64,000 nucleotides of DNA from Pseudomonas sp. B33.4 (GCF_034555375.1 NZ_CP140706.1:3649001-3713000); one strand, 5' to 3'; positions 8,961 to 18,238 are shown, counted from the first letter of the stretch. Numbers and translations are program-made. Notes: generated from the letters alone by a model not told the origin.

Positions 8961-9887
8961 ATGAATCTGTTAGCGGCGATTGCCAGTTTTATCAAAGTGG
9001 TCGAAGCCGGCTCGATAGTCGGCGCGGCCAAGATTCTCGGCGTCAGCGCAGCGGCGGTCAGCCAGACGATCAATCGACTGGAAGCGCACCTCGGCGTACG
9101 CCTGCTGCAACGCACCACGCGCAGCATGGCGCTGACCGAAAACGGCGCGGTGTACTACGAGAAAGTCCGGCGCATCGCTGCCGATCTGGAAGCCGCGCAA
9201 AGCTCGATCAGCCACGATGAAACCGAGCTGCAAGGCCGGCTGAGCATTGCCTCCACCTCAGCGTTCGGCCGCCATGTGCTGGCCTCGCTGATCGCCAGTT
9301 TCGGTGCACTGCACCCGCGCCTGCTGATCGAGCTCTCGACCACCAACGGCAAGATCAACCACATCCAGGACGGCATCGATCTGAGCCTGCGGATCAAGCC
9401 GCAGCTGGAGGACGGCATCGTCGCGCGCAAGATCGTTTCACTGCCCTTCATCATGTGCGCTGCGCCGGCCTATCTGCAGCGCGCTGGATGGCCGCAATCA
9501 CCCGATGACCTGCAAAACCACGCCTGCCTGGCGTTTCGTTATCCCCTGGACGGGCGCTTTCTGCGCTGGAGCTTTGTCCGCGACGGTCAGCGTTTCGACG
9601 CCACCATCAATGCCACGGCCATCAGTGATGACATCGATGCGCTGGCGCAGATGGCTGTCCACGGCGCCGGGATTACGCGACTGGCGGAGTTCGTGGCAGC
9701 CCCTTATCTCGCCAGCGGGCAACTGGTGCCGCTGTTTGGACGCAGCGATGCGTCCCACTCCGTCGTCCAGCCGATGGACATCTACGCCTGCGTACAGGAA
9801 CGCGCGGCGATGACGCCGAAGGTCAAAGCCTTTCTGGATTATCTGAGCGCGCAACTGGCCGCGCGCTGGCCGCTGGAAAATGTTTAA
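8961..9887 (+). CDS. LysR family transcriptional regulator
   Basis: A 308-residue regulator. The N-terminal winged helix (SIVGAAKILGVSAAAVSQ, then LEAHLGVRLLQRTTRS) is followed by a periplasmic-binding-like effector domain from about residue 90. The sequence is closest in feel to the CrgA/DsdC-like branch that often controls small redox or efflux genes. It is divergent from the DUF2798 gene. The ATG at 8961 is out of frame with another ATG at 8957. The effector is unknown. Confidence 0.88.
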   Translation: MNLLAAIASFIKVVEAGSIVGAAKILGVSAAAVSQTINRLEAHLGVRLLQRTTRSMALTENGAVYYEKVRRIAADLEAAQSSISHDETELQGRLSIASTSAFGRHVLASLIASFGALHPRLLIELSTTNGKINHIQDGIDLSLRIKPQLEDGIVARKIVSLPFIMCAAPAYLQRAGWPQSPDDLQNHACLAFRYPLDGRFLRWSFVRDGQRFDATINATAISDDIDALAQMAVHGAGITRLAEFVAAPYLASGQLVPLFGRSDASHSVVQPMDIYACVQERAAMTPKVKAFLDYLSAQLAARWPLENV

Positions 9888-9965
9888 GACGCAGGGCTCG
9901 CTGAAGCACGCGAAATCGGTCAAAGTCCACCTCGCCAAATCGCCCCGTCATGGAAGATTGCAACA

Positions 9966-11042
9966 ATGAAAAAGACTCTCGGCGCACTGCTTCTGTTCTG
10001 CCTGAACAGCCACGTATTCGCTGACGCTCAACCCATTGGTTTCCAGTACGCCACGCTGGCCGATCCGCGCAACGAGCGCCCGCTGGAAATGGTCGTCTGG
10101 TACCCGAGTGCGACCACCTCGACGACAACCAGACTGTTCGGCGACAACCCGGTCTTCGTCGGCGCTCCTGCGGTGCTCGATGCCCCCGTCGCCAGCGGCG
10201 CGCATCCACTGGTGGTGCTTTCCCACGGCAACGGTGGAAGCTGGATCAACCAGACGTGGCTGGCCAGTGCGCTGGCCCATCAGGGTTACATCGTCGCAGC
10301 GGTCAACCACCCCGGCACCACCAGTCGCGATCGCAGCCCGCAAGCAGCGGCGCAGTTGTGGCAGCGTCCGGTCGACCTGAGCCGCGCCATCGATGCGGTG
10401 ACGGCACAACCGGATAAGTTCGGCGTGGTGGCCAAGGATCGAATTGCCGTTATCGGCCACTCTCTCGGCGGCTGGACAGTGCTCGAAACCGGCGGCGCAC
10501 GCTTCGATCCCGAGCGTTTTGCCGAAGACTGCAAGGCTCACACTCAGTTGGCCAGTTGCACTGTTTACCAACAGATAAACCCCGACAGCACGGCGCAATC
10601 CAAAGCCCGGTTGGCGGCAGACTGGCGTGACCAGCGCGTCACCGCCGTGGTTTCTCTGGATCTGGGCCTGTCGCGCGGGATGACCGATGCCAGCCTTGCG
10701 ACCTATCCCGTGCCGATTCTGGTGATTGCCGCCGGCGTACCGTCGAAAGAACTGCCCGCGCAACTGGAATCGGTCGACCTCGCCAAACGCCTGCCGAAAA
10801 CCTCATCGCGTTACGTCGAAATCAGCGATGCCAGTCACTTCACGTTCATGGCGATCTGCAAACCTGGCGCCGTGGCCATGCTTGACGAGGATGTGCCGGG
10901 CGACAGCATCATCTGCACCGATGGCGTCGGCGGTCGTCCGCGCGCGGTGATTCAACAACAAGTGATTTCCCTGATCAGCGACTTTCTGAAGCAATCACCC
11001 GGCAATTTGAAACCGGCCATGGCCTACAAGGACTCCCGATAA
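9966..11042 (+). CDS. Secreted alpha/beta hydrolase (dienelactone hydrolase-like)
   Basis: A 358-residue protein with a signal peptide (about residues 1-19, cleaved near VFA-DA). The fold is marked by LVVLSHGNGG (oxyanion region, about 83-91), the nucleophile elbow GHSLGG (Ser about 166) and a late DASHFTF that should carry the catalytic His. Two cysteines in the middle could pair in the periplasm. It most resembles periplasmic esterases annotated as dienelactone hydrolase or PAF-acetylhydrolase-like; the substrate is unknown. The stop lies 2 bp before the GFA gene, so the two are probably co-transcribed. Confidence 0.82.
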   Translation: MKKTLGALLLFCLNSHVFADAQPIGFQYATLADPRNERPLEMVVWYPSATTSTTTRLFGDNPVFVGAPAVLDAPVASGAHPLVVLSHGNGGSWINQTWLASALAHQGYIVAAVNHPGTTSRDRSPQAAAQLWQRPVDLSRAIDAVTAQPDKFGVVAKDRIAVIGHSLGGWTVLETGGARFDPERFAEDCKAHTQLASCTVYQQINPDSTAQSKARLAADWRDQRVTAVVSLDLGLSRGMTDASLATYPVPILVIAAGVPSKELPAQLESVDLAKRLPKTSSRYVEISDASHFTFMAICKPGAVAMLDEDVPGDSIICTDGVGGRPRAVIQQQVISLISDFLKQSPGNLKPAMAYKDSR

Positions 11043-11044
11043 TA

Positions 11045-11455
11045 ATGCTGACGCCCTCCCCTCAGACCTTCCGGGGCAGTTGCCTGTGCGGCGCCGTGAA
11101 ATACCAGATTCGCTCACGGCCCAAAGCGCTTTCGCACTGCCACTGCAGCCAATGCCGCAAAAGCCACGGCGCGGCATTCGCCAGCTACGGCAGCGTGCTG
11201 CGCCAGAACCTGGAATTGCTCGAGGGCGCCGACCAGGTCAAGTCCTATCAGTCATCTGAATCGGTGCAACGCCAGTTCTGCACGCACTGCGGCTCGTCGC
11301 TGTTCTGGGCACGCAATCAGGGTGAATACAGCGACTGGATTTCGGTAGCGCTGGGCACGCTCGACACGACGTTCACCACGGAAAAACAGCAGCATGTCGA
11401 AGTCACGTCGAAGGCGCCGTGGTTTGAAATCAAGGATCAATGGCCACAGCGCTGA
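11045..11455 (+). CDS. GFA family zinc-binding protein
   Basis: A 136-residue protein of the glutathione-dependent formaldehyde-activating (GFA, CENP-V) fold. The zinc ligands are visible: C13 and C15 in GSCLCGAVKY, C32, C34 and C37 in HCHCSQCRKS, and CTHCG near residue 80. Most members have no proven substrate. It starts 2 bp after the hydrolase stop. The 3' end runs close to the start of the next lipoprotein frame. Confidence 0.88.
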   Translation: MLTPSPQTFRGSCLCGAVKYQIRSRPKALSHCHCSQCRKSHGAAFASYGSVLRQNLELLEGADQVKSYQSSESVQRQFCTHCGSSLFWARNQGEYSDWISVALGTLDTTFTTEKQQHVEVTSKAPWFEIKDQWPQR

Positions 11456-11562
11456 GCCTGAAACCGGAATCGAGCGCCAATCTGCGTTTTCCGCGTCGCA
11501 CGACGGCTAAATTCTTCTGCTTAACTGGTTCGTTGCAGTTCTTGTTTTTCAGGAGGCCAGCG

Positions 11563-12051
11563 ATGACACCGGCAAAACTCACTGTCGTGTTCTTGGCCGC
11601 CAGCCTGTTCGGCTGTGCGGGCTCTTCGAACCCCGGGACCAACGTGCCGTTGACCGCCACCCGGCAAAACAGCGGGCAAATCGGCAATGTCACGCTGGCC
11701 GACTGGGGCAAGGACACCGGATTCAGCTTCTTCATCAGTGGCGCACCCAACGGCGCCTCGCTGCCGTTGCGTCTGTACGCGTTCGTCTACAAAGGCAGTT
11801 GCGCGCAGCCCGGGCCAGTGGCCTACGCGATGAACGACAAAGTCACCACCGAACGCCAACCGGTGCGCGGCTGGGCCTTCTCGCGCAGCGCGCCGGTCAG
11901 CCTGTCGACGTTGTTGACCGGCGAGTACGCCATCGTGGTGCGCACCGCAGCGACCGATGGCAACGTGGATATTTTCTGCGGCGATATCCGTCATGCAGAC
12001 AAGATGAATGACACGGCGAATCAGGCGCTGACGAAACCGCCATCGAGCTGA
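11563..12051 (+). CDS. Putative lipoprotein of unknown function
   Basis: A 162-residue protein with a lipoprotein signal peptide (lipobox LFGC, Cys about residue 18) and a Ser/Asn-rich linker. The rest looks like a compact beta-rich domain with two cysteines (KGSCAQPG and IFCGD). AGGAGG lies 9 bases before the ATG at 11563; the open frame extends back to 11440 but overlaps the GFA gene. No family is recognised. Confidence 0.72.
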   Translation: MTPAKLTVVFLAASLFGCAGSSNPGTNVPLTATRQNSGQIGNVTLADWGKDTGFSFFISGAPNGASLPLRLYAFVYKGSCAQPGPVAYAMNDKVTTERQPVRGWAFSRSAPVSLSTLLTGEYAIVVRTAATDGNVDIFCGDIRHADKMNDTANQALTKPPSS

Positions 12052-12176
12052 CGACTGCCAGAGCTCACCGTTTGACGTTCAATCCATCGCCCTCTGGAAT
12101 ACACAGCGGGTTCTGTGGTGTCCTGTCCATTATCAGCGAGGTATTTTTCCCACTTGCCAACGATGAGGCCCCTTAC

Positions 12177-13016
12177 ATGAGCAAAGCGCCATACGTTCCG
12201 CCCCAGGTCTGGAAAAACCAGGCACCGTCCGGCGGCCAGTTCGCCAGCATCAATCGGCCGACTGCCGGGCCGACCCATGACAAAACCCTGCCGGTCGGCA
12301 AGCATCCATTACAGCTGTACTCGCTGGCCACGCCCAACGGCGTCAAAGTGACCATTCTGCTCGAAGAGCTGCTGGCGCTGGGGCACAGCGCTGCCGAGTA
12401 CGATGCATGGTTGATCCGCATTGGCGAGGGCGATCAGTTTTCCAGCGGGTTTGTCGAGATCAATCCGAACTCAAAAATCCCCGCGCTGCTGGATCGCAGC
12501 GTCGAGCCGCCGATCCGTGTGTTCGAATCGGGCTCGATCCTCCTGTATCTGGCGGAAAAGTTCGGCGCCTTCCTGCCGAAAGACCCGGCCGGCCGCACTG
12601 AAACGTTGAACTGGCTGTTCTGGCAGATGGGCTCGGCGCCGTATCTGGGCGGCGGTTTCGGGCATTTCTACGCCTATGCGCCGGAGAAGATGGAATACCC
12701 GATCAACCGCTTCACCATGGAAGCCAAGCGCCAACTGGATGTGCTTGATCGACGTCTGGCCGAAAGCACTTACCTGGCGGGTGACCGTTACACCATCGCC
12801 GACATCGCGGTCTGGCCGTGGTACGGGCAACTGGTGCGCAACAATGTCTATTCCGCCGCAGAGTTTCTCGCGGCCCACGAATACACGCACGTGCAGCGCT
12901 GGGCAGAGGAGATCGCCCAACGGCCGGCCGTCATTCGCGGGCAACGCGTCAATCGCACGTGGGGCGATGAGGCAACTCAAGTGCCCGAGCGGCACCAGGC
13001 CGAAGATCTGAACTGA
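12177..13016 (+). CDS. yghU: YghU-type glutathione S-transferase / disulfide-bond oxidoreductase
   Basis: A 279-residue enzyme, close to the 288 residues of E. coli YghU. The long N-terminal extension ahead of the thioredoxin-like domain (YVPPQVWKN, FASINRPTAGPT) is typical of this Nu-class GST, followed by LYSLATPNGVKVTILLEEL, the glutathione-binding FESGSILLYLAEKFG and the helical C-terminal domain with YTIADIAVWPW. The family binds two glutathiones and reduces organic peroxides and disulfides. The ATG at 12177 is chosen because the family starts there. Confidence 0.9.
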   Translation: MSKAPYVPPQVWKNQAPSGGQFASINRPTAGPTHDKTLPVGKHPLQLYSLATPNGVKVTILLEELLALGHSAAEYDAWLIRIGEGDQFSSGFVEINPNSKIPALLDRSVEPPIRVFESGSILLYLAEKFGAFLPKDPAGRTETLNWLFWQMGSAPYLGGGFGHFYAYAPEKMEYPINRFTMEAKRQLDVLDRRLAESTYLAGDRYTIADIAVWPWYGQLVRNNVYSAAEFLAAHEYTHVQRWAEEIAQRPAVIRGQRVNRTWGDEATQVPERHQAEDLN

Positions 13017-13060
13017 GCCCTTTTCACCTCACGCTCATCCGCTGAGCGTCCCCCATCAGC

Positions 13061-13098
13061 AGCGCCGGCGCAGTTTTTTTGCGCCGGGCCGCTGCGCT
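13061..13098 (+). terminator. Terminator after yghU
   Basis: GCGCCGGCGC, a perfect palindrome, is followed by AG and eight T. A larger hairpin with GCGCCGGGCCGCT on the far side is also possible. It lies about 45 bp past the yghU stop. Confidence 0.55.
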
Positions 13099-13234
13099 TT
13101 GATTCACCCCTCGCACGCCCCCGAAAACCCCACTTCCCTGCCAATCCCTCGCGGTAGAGCCTCCGGTCAATTGTGAAAAATTCATTAACTAACTGAGCCG
13201 AACGGCTTTCTTCACCCGGAATGATCTGACACAC

Positions 13235-13253
13235 TAATGCGAATAATTCCTAC
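13235..13253 (+). promoter_or_regulatory. Possible Fur box upstream of the siderophore receptor
   Basis: TAATGCGAATAATTCCTAC resembles the AATGCGAATNATTCTCATT form of the Fur box seen before many Pseudomonas TonB receptor genes. It lies 49 bp before the ATG. The left half matches well, the right half less so. Iron repression is therefore inferred. Confidence 0.5.
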
Positions 13254-13301
13254 ACGCACTCGCACTGGATTCGTTTTCGTATCATTTGGGGAAGCAGATT
13301 G

Positions 13302-15479
13302 ATGTCGTTTCGCACCATTCACCGCCGCTCAAACCGTTCACCTAACCTGCTCGCGCTGGCCATTTGCATGGCCAGCGTCACACCGGCGCTGGCCGATGAG
13401 GCAACGCCCGCCTCGCCTGAAAGTGCCGCCCCGGCCACGCTGGAACTGGACGCCACTGAAATCGGTGCCACCCAGATGAGCAGCACTACCGAAGACACCC
13501 AGTCCTACACCACCGGCCCGATGCGCACGGCAACCAAGCTGTCGCTGACCATGCGCGAAACGCCTCAGGCGGTGACGGTAATTACCCGTCAACGGATGGA
13601 CGACCAGAACATGACCAGCATCAACGACGTGGTGAAAGGCACGCCGGGGTTGTTCCTCAGCCAGGCCAGCGGCCCGGGTCGGCAGACGTACAGCTCGCGC
13701 GGTTTCGACATCGACACCATCATGTACGACGGCCTGCCGAGTTCGTACTCGCCGTTCTCGATGGCAGTGCAACCCAACCTGGCGATGTTCGACCGCGTCG
13801 AGATCGTCCGTGGCGCGACCGGTCTGGTCACCGGTGCGGGCAATCCTTCGGCGGCGATCAACCTGGTGCGCAAACGCCCGACTGCCGATCAACGCGTGAC
13901 CCTCACCGGCGCCGCTGGCAGTTGGGATGACTACCGTGGCGAGATCGACGCGTCCAGCCCGTTGAACGAAAGCGGCACCTTGCGCGGCCGCGTGGTCAGC
14001 TCCTATCAGGGCGCCGACAGTTTCCGCGACAAGGAAGAGAACGATCATGGCTTGTTCTACGCCATCGGCGAAGCCGACCTGAGCGACAGCACCACCGCGA
14101 CCCTCGGTTTCTCGCGGCAGAATGAACAGACCAACTATTTCTGGGGTGGCTTGCCGATCGGCACCAACGGCCATCACCTCGACCTGCCCCGCTCCACCTA
14201 TCCGGGCACCGATTGGGAAAACCGCAAGCTGCAAATCGACACCGTGTTCGGTGAAGTGGAGCACCGTTTCGACAACGACTGGAAACTGCACGTCGCCGGC
14301 TCGACCTCGACCCTCGACGGCGAGTTCTCCGGGACTTACCTGTCGCGCTACGCCGGCCCGCTGGAAACCACCGCCTATCAATCCCATCACACCGACAAGC
14401 AGCGCTCGCTCGACGTTTTCGCCAGTGGCCCGTTCGAAGCGTTCGGCCGCAGCCACGAACTGGTCGTCGGCGCCAGCAACCGCGTGTATGACGCGACCAC
14501 CAAGGAATACGACCCGTACACCACCGCGTGGCCGATTGGCGCACCCAAGCCTGACTTCGTACGGGACGGCAAAACCCGCACCGTCACCACTCAGGACGCC
14601 GTGTACCTGACCACCCGCCTGAGCCTGGCCGACCCGCTGACGCTGATCCTCGGCGGCCGTCTCGATTGGTATGACTACGATGACCGCTCCGGCGACGGCG
14701 ATTACAAAGTCACCCGTAACGTCACTCGCTATGCCGGCCTGATCTACAAGCTCGACGACCACTACTCGGTGTACGCCAGTTACACCGATATCTTCACCCC
14801 GCAGACCCAGAAGGACCTCGGCGGCAAAGTGCTCGAACCGATCGTCGGTGAAAACTACGAAGTCGGCATCAAGGGCGAGTACTTCGACGGCGCCCTCAAC
14901 GCCAGTCTGGCGGTGTTCCAGATGGACCAGACCGGCCGCGCCACCCTGGCCGACAATCAGTTCGGCTGCCCGGTCCTGACCTGCTACGGATCATCGGGCA
15001 AGGTGCGCAGCCAAGGCGTGGACATGGAACTGCAAGGCGCCCTGACCGACAACTGGCAGGTCGGCGCCGGCTACACCTACACCCGCGCGCACTACATCAA
15101 GGATGAGAACCCGGCCAACAACAATCAGCGTTTCGAGACCGACACACCTGAACATCTGTTCAAGGTCTCCACCGTGTACCGCTTCCAGGGTCCGCTGCAA
15201 CACCTGCGCGTGGGTGGCAACGTTTACTGGCAGAGCCGCATGTACAACGATGTCGCCCTGGCCAATAACGGTAGCTACCGCCTCGAACAGGGTGGCTACG
15301 CGGTCACCGACCTGATGGCCGGGTACGAAGTCAACAAACACCTGGATCTGCAAGTCAACGCGAACAACATCTTTGACCGCGTCTACTACTCCGCCATCGG
15401 CTCCAATGTCACCTGGGGTTCCAACGACAACTACGGCAACCCGCGCAGTTATATGCTGACGGCCAAGTACAAGTTCTGA
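13302..15479 (+). CDS. TonB-dependent siderophore receptor
   Basis: A 725-residue outer-membrane receptor of the FpvA/FoxA class. It has a signal peptide (cleaved near residue 31, ALA-DEA), a region that looks like a TonB-box extension, a plug domain (QAVTVITRQRMDDQNMTSIN, TYSSRGFDIDTIMYDG, VEIVRGATGLVTGAGNPSAAINLVRK) and a 22-strand barrel ending in the aromatic TAKYKF. The mature N-terminus is too short for a full STN signalling domain, and no FecI/FecR-like genes are nearby, so it is probably a simple importer. The ATG at 13302 follows GGGGAAG; an in-frame TTG precedes it. Ligand unknown. Confidence 0.9.
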   Translation: MSFRTIHRRSNRSPNLLALAICMASVTPALADEATPASPESAAPATLELDATEIGATQMSSTTEDTQSYTTGPMRTATKLSLTMRETPQAVTVITRQRMDDQNMTSINDVVKGTPGLFLSQASGPGRQTYSSRGFDIDTIMYDGLPSSYSPFSMAVQPNLAMFDRVEIVRGATGLVTGAGNPSAAINLVRKRPTADQRVTLTGAAGSWDDYRGEIDASSPLNESGTLRGRVVSSYQGADSFRDKEENDHGLFYAIGEADLSDSTTATLGFSRQNEQTNYFWGGLPIGTNGHHLDLPRSTYPGTDWENRKLQIDTVFGEVEHRFDNDWKLHVAGSTSTLDGEFSGTYLSRYAGPLETTAYQSHHTDKQRSLDVFASGPFEAFGRSHELVVGASNRVYDATTKEYDPYTTAWPIGAPKPDFVRDGKTRTVTTQDAVYLTTRLSLADPLTLILGGRLDWYDYDDRSGDGDYKVTRNVTRYAGLIYKLDDHYSVYASYTDIFTPQTQKDLGGKVLEPIVGENYEVGIKGEYFDGALNASLAVFQMDQTGRATLADNQFGCPVLTCYGSSGKVRSQGVDMELQGALTDNWQVGAGYTYTRAHYIKDENPANNNQRFETDTPEHLFKVSTVYRFQGPLQHLRVGGNVYWQSRMYNDVALANNGSYRLEQGGYAVTDLMAGYEVNKHLDLQVNANNIFDRVYYSAIGSNVTWGSNDNYGNPRSYMLTAKYKF

Positions 15480-15502
15480 GTCGCACCGGCAATAAAACAC
15501 AA

Positions 15503-15540
15503 GGGCGCCCGGGAAATCCGTGGCGCCCATGTTCTTTCTT
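15503..15540 (+). terminator. Terminator after the siderophore receptor
   Basis: A 7-bp perfect stem GGGCGCC / GGCGCCC is followed by a T-rich tail (GTTCTTTCTT), 24 bp past the stop. Confidence 0.65.
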
Positions 15541-15609
15541 GATTGCCGCATTAGTCATGCCTAGCAATAACAGATAGTCTCTGAGCGAACTCTTCAAGAA
15601 GCATCGTCC

Positions 15610-16803
15610 ATGACCAACCCGGCATTCATCCCCGACATCGACGCCATCCGCAGCATTGATGCTGTGCCGGTCATCCTGAGCATGGTCAAGCACCTCACCG
15701 GCATGCGTTTCGCTGCAGTTGCCCGCGTCACTGACCGAAACTGGGTGGCCTGCGCCGTCGATGATTCGATTGATTTCGGGCTCAAACCCGGTGGCGAACT
15801 GGTGCTTGAGTCGACCATTTGCCATGAGATCCGCCAGCATCAGCAGCCGGTGATTTTCGGTCACGCCAGCGCGCATCCGATCTTTTCCCTGCACCACACA
15901 CCGAAAACCTATGGACTGGAGAGCTACATCTCCATCCCCATCGTCAAAGCCAATGGCGACTTCTTCGGCACCCTCTGCGCCATCGACTCCGTGCCCGCCA
16001 ATCTGGACGAACCGGCTATCGCCAAGACGCTCACCCTCTTCGCCCAACTGATTGCCATGAGCCTCGACACGCAAACTCATCTTGAGGCAACCAAGGTCGA
16101 ACTGAGCAACGCCAATGAGCTGGGCCGCCTGCGCGAGCAGTTCATCGCCGTGCTCGGGCATGACCTGCGCACACCACTGAGTGCCATTCGCATGAGCGCT
16201 GACCTGCTGGAAAGCAAAACCGAAGAAAAGCGCTCACTCAATCTGATTTCGGCGATCCGCAACAGCTCGGTACGCATGGGCGTGCTGATCGAAAACATCC
16301 TCGACTTTGCCCGTGGACGCCTGGGCGGCGGGATTCCCGTGCAGCGTACGCTGGTTGACGACTTGCAACACACGCTGCAACTGACCCTTGCCGAGGTGCA
16401 AGCCTCGCATCCGCAGGCGACGTTCATCGCGGAGCTGGATGTGCCGGCGGGCGTCTATTGCGATGCATTGCGCATCAGCCAAATGCTCTCCAACCTGCTG
16501 GGGAACGCTGTCACCCACGGTTCGAATGCCACGTCGATCATTTTCAAGGCTTACGCCGAGCGCGACGAAATTGTCCTCTCGCTGACCAATCAGGGCACGC
16601 CGATTCCCGCACAACTGATGCCATTGCTGTTCGAACCGTTCTCCCGCGCCGAAGCCGGGCAACGTTGCGAAGGCTTGGGTCTGGGGCTTTACATCGCCTC
16701 GCAGATCGCCACGGCACACAACGGCACCTTGAGCGTATCCTCAAACAGCGAGTCGGGCACCTGCTTTGTGGCGAGATTCCCGGCCCGGTTCAAATGGGTT
16801 TAA
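15610..16803 (+). CDS. Soluble GAF-domain sensor histidine kinase
   Basis: A 397-residue kinase without membrane segments. An N-terminal GAF domain (about 10-155; ESYISIPIVKANGDFFGTLC) leads to the HisKA dimerisation helix with phospho-acceptor His 184 in GHDLRTPLSAIRM, then an HATPase domain with the N box LGNAVTHG and the G box GLGLGLYIASQI. No receiver or response-regulator gene is adjacent, so it is an orphan. Its stop overlaps the stop of the convergent LysE gene by two bases. Confidence 0.88.
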   Translation: MTNPAFIPDIDAIRSIDAVPVILSMVKHLTGMRFAAVARVTDRNWVACAVDDSIDFGLKPGGELVLESTICHEIRQHQQPVIFGHASAHPIFSLHHTPKTYGLESYISIPIVKANGDFFGTLCAIDSVPANLDEPAIAKTLTLFAQLIAMSLDTQTHLEATKVELSNANELGRLREQFIAVLGHDLRTPLSAIRMSADLLESKTEEKRSLNLISAIRNSSVRMGVLIENILDFARGRLGGGIPVQRTLVDDLQHTLQLTLAEVQASHPQATFIAELDVPAGVYCDALRISQMLSNLLGNAVTHGSNATSIIFKAYAERDEIVLSLTNQGTPIPAQLMPLLFEPFSRAEAGQRCEGLGLGLYIASQIATAHNGTLSVSSNSESGTCFVARFPARFKWV

Positions 16804-17441
16804 ACGGTCTGCCGACGCATCGTCAGAATCGCCGCGCCAAAACCGATGAACGTTGAACCGACCACACGACTGACCCAACGCGACAAGGCCGGCCGGGTCA
16901 GCACGCCCTTGGCGCGGGAAGCCAACGCGGCGTATACGCTCAGTGACGACACCGACAACGCCATGAAAATCGAAGTCAGGATCAGAAATTGCGGCAGCAG
17001 CGCGGCGCCCTGATCGATGAACTGCGGAAACAACGCAGTAAAAAACATCGTCGCCTTGGGGTTGGTCACCGCCGTCAGAAACGCCGACTTATAGAGCTTG
17101 CCGCGAGTCGGCCGCACCTTGCTCACCTCCCCTTCGACGTCCTCCGGGAGCATCGGACCCTTTTTGAACAGCTGCTTGACGCCGAGGTAAAACAGATAGC
17201 CGGCGCCGACGATCTTCACTGCGTTAAACAGAATTTCCGAACTGGCCAGCAACGCCCCCAACCCCAACATCGCCGCCGCCGACAGGCAGAACAAACCACT
17301 GGCATTGCCCAGCGACGACCAGATCGTGCTGCGCTGCCCGTGAGCGAGACTATTGTTGATCGCCATCAAAGTCGCCGGCCCCGGGCTGGCAATGGCAATC
17401 GCCGCGACCAAAGTGAAGGTCAGAATCGAGTGAGAATCCAT
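16800..17441 (-). CDS. LysE family amino-acid exporter
   Basis: A 213-residue inner-membrane exporter with about six helices. The LysE/RhtB signature is at the N-terminus (AIASPGPATLMAINNSLAHG), followed by GNASGLFCLSAAAMLGLGALL and YLGVKQLFKKG. Members export homoserine, threonine, leucine or lysine. The start at 17441 gives the normal family N-terminus; the frame continues to 17528 through a repeat and is not credible. It converges on the histidine kinase gene with overlapping stops. Confidence 0.87.
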   Translation of the reverse strand: MDSHSILTFTLVAAIAIASPGPATLMAINNSLAHGQRSTIWSSLGNASGLFCLSAAAMLGLGALLASSEILFNAVKIVGAGYLFYLGVKQLFKKGPMLPEDVEGEVSKVRPTRGKLYKSAFLTAVTNPKATMFFTALFPQFIDQGAALLPQFLILTSIFMALSVSSLSVYAALASRAKGVLTRPALSRWVSRVVGSTFIGFGAAILTMRRQTV

Positions 17442-17495
17442 TTTCGCTGCTCGCCAATGTGAAGTAGCCGCATGGTACAGCTGCGCGATAGCCCA

Positions 17496-17737
17496 GATCA
17501 AAAACCCCTCACTCTGGCCCTCTCCCAAAGAGAGAGGACTGACCGAGTTGTTCAGGGGAAATACGCCGACCTGGAATATCGAGCTGAATTCAAGCTCGGC
17601 AGCAGATCAGATCAAAAGCCCCTCACCCTAGCCCTCTCCCAGAGGGAGAGGGGACTGACCGAGGTGATTGTGAGAGATACGCCGACGTGAAATACCGAGT
17701 CGAACTCAGGCATTGAAAAGCCCACAAATCGGCTCCA
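17496..17737. repeat. Tandem ~114-bp repeats with CCCTCTCCC palindromes
   Basis: Two tandem units begin GATCAAAA(A/G)CCCCTCAC at 17496 and 17610 and carry the CCCTCTCCC palindrome, GACTGACCGAG and ATACGCCGAC. They are the reverse complement of the tandem unit at 4576-4797; the ending AAAGCCCACAAATCGGCT matches the other copy as well. They are downstream or upstream sequences of the LysE gene, not coding. Confidence 0.72.
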
Positions 17738-17819
17738 GCAAAAACCCAAAGCCGACCGCACGCTCTTCCACCACTCAACAGGATGAGCGTTAGCTCGGCT
17801 GCAGCTTTTGATCTTGATT

Positions 17820-18140
17820 CACCGGCCGCGTCGGCAGGCTGAGCGGAGGGATTGATCCGGGGGTGGGAGCGCAGCGACCGTTTGGCGCAGCCAAACACAG
17901 CGAGAGGAGGTGCAGCGAAGCAAACCGTAGGCGCTGCGCCCGGATCGATCCCGGAGCGAAGGAACCCCGAGCCCCAGCGAGCGGGCCGAACGTTGCGGCA
18001 AGCCTTTTTGGGTACTTTTTCGGCGTCTGGAAAAAGTGCCTCGCCGTAAGGGCGAAACCGCCAGCAGCAACACCCGAAGCAACGGATATTCACAAAAAAC
18101 CCCAAAAGCCTGGTCGGCCCAAAGGCCGCCAAGCCCAAAC
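17820..18140. repeat. Non-coding dispersed element typical of Pseudomonas intergenic regions
   Basis: About 320 bp with no believable gene. It includes GGGAGCGCAGCGACCGTTTG, GGATCGATCCCGG and the segment TTTTTCGGCGTCTGGAAAAAG followed by TGCCTCGCCGTAAGGGCGAA. Translations of this type (for example GYFFGVWKKCLAVRAKPP) recur as short spurious annotations in Pseudomonas genomes, from memory. Together with the tandem repeats it fills the 797-bp gap between the LysE gene and the next lipoprotein gene. Confidence 0.45.
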
Positions 18141-18178
18141 AAAAAAAAAGCCCCGCAACCACATAAGGCCGCGAGGCA
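18141..18178 (-). terminator. Terminator of the small lipoprotein gene
   Basis: Read on the minus strand, GCCTCGCGGCC and GGTTGCGGGGC form an 11-bp stem with G-U pairs, followed by nine T. It lies about 60 bp beyond the stop of the gene at 18239. Confidence 0.65.
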
Positions 18179-18238
18179 AAAAATTGGTTGGTTGCGGCCA
18201 ACCAAAGGAGCTCAGTCAAATACGTACAAAAGCCGAAA

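Noticed and set aside
13338..14762. A 474-codon minus-strand frame
   Set aside because: Antisense to the TonB receptor gene; the translation is Arg/Val/Gly-rich with no domain.
13302..15479. Possible FecA-like receptor with surface signalling
   Set aside because: The mature N-terminus is too short for an STN domain, and no sigma/anti-sigma gene pair is adjacent.
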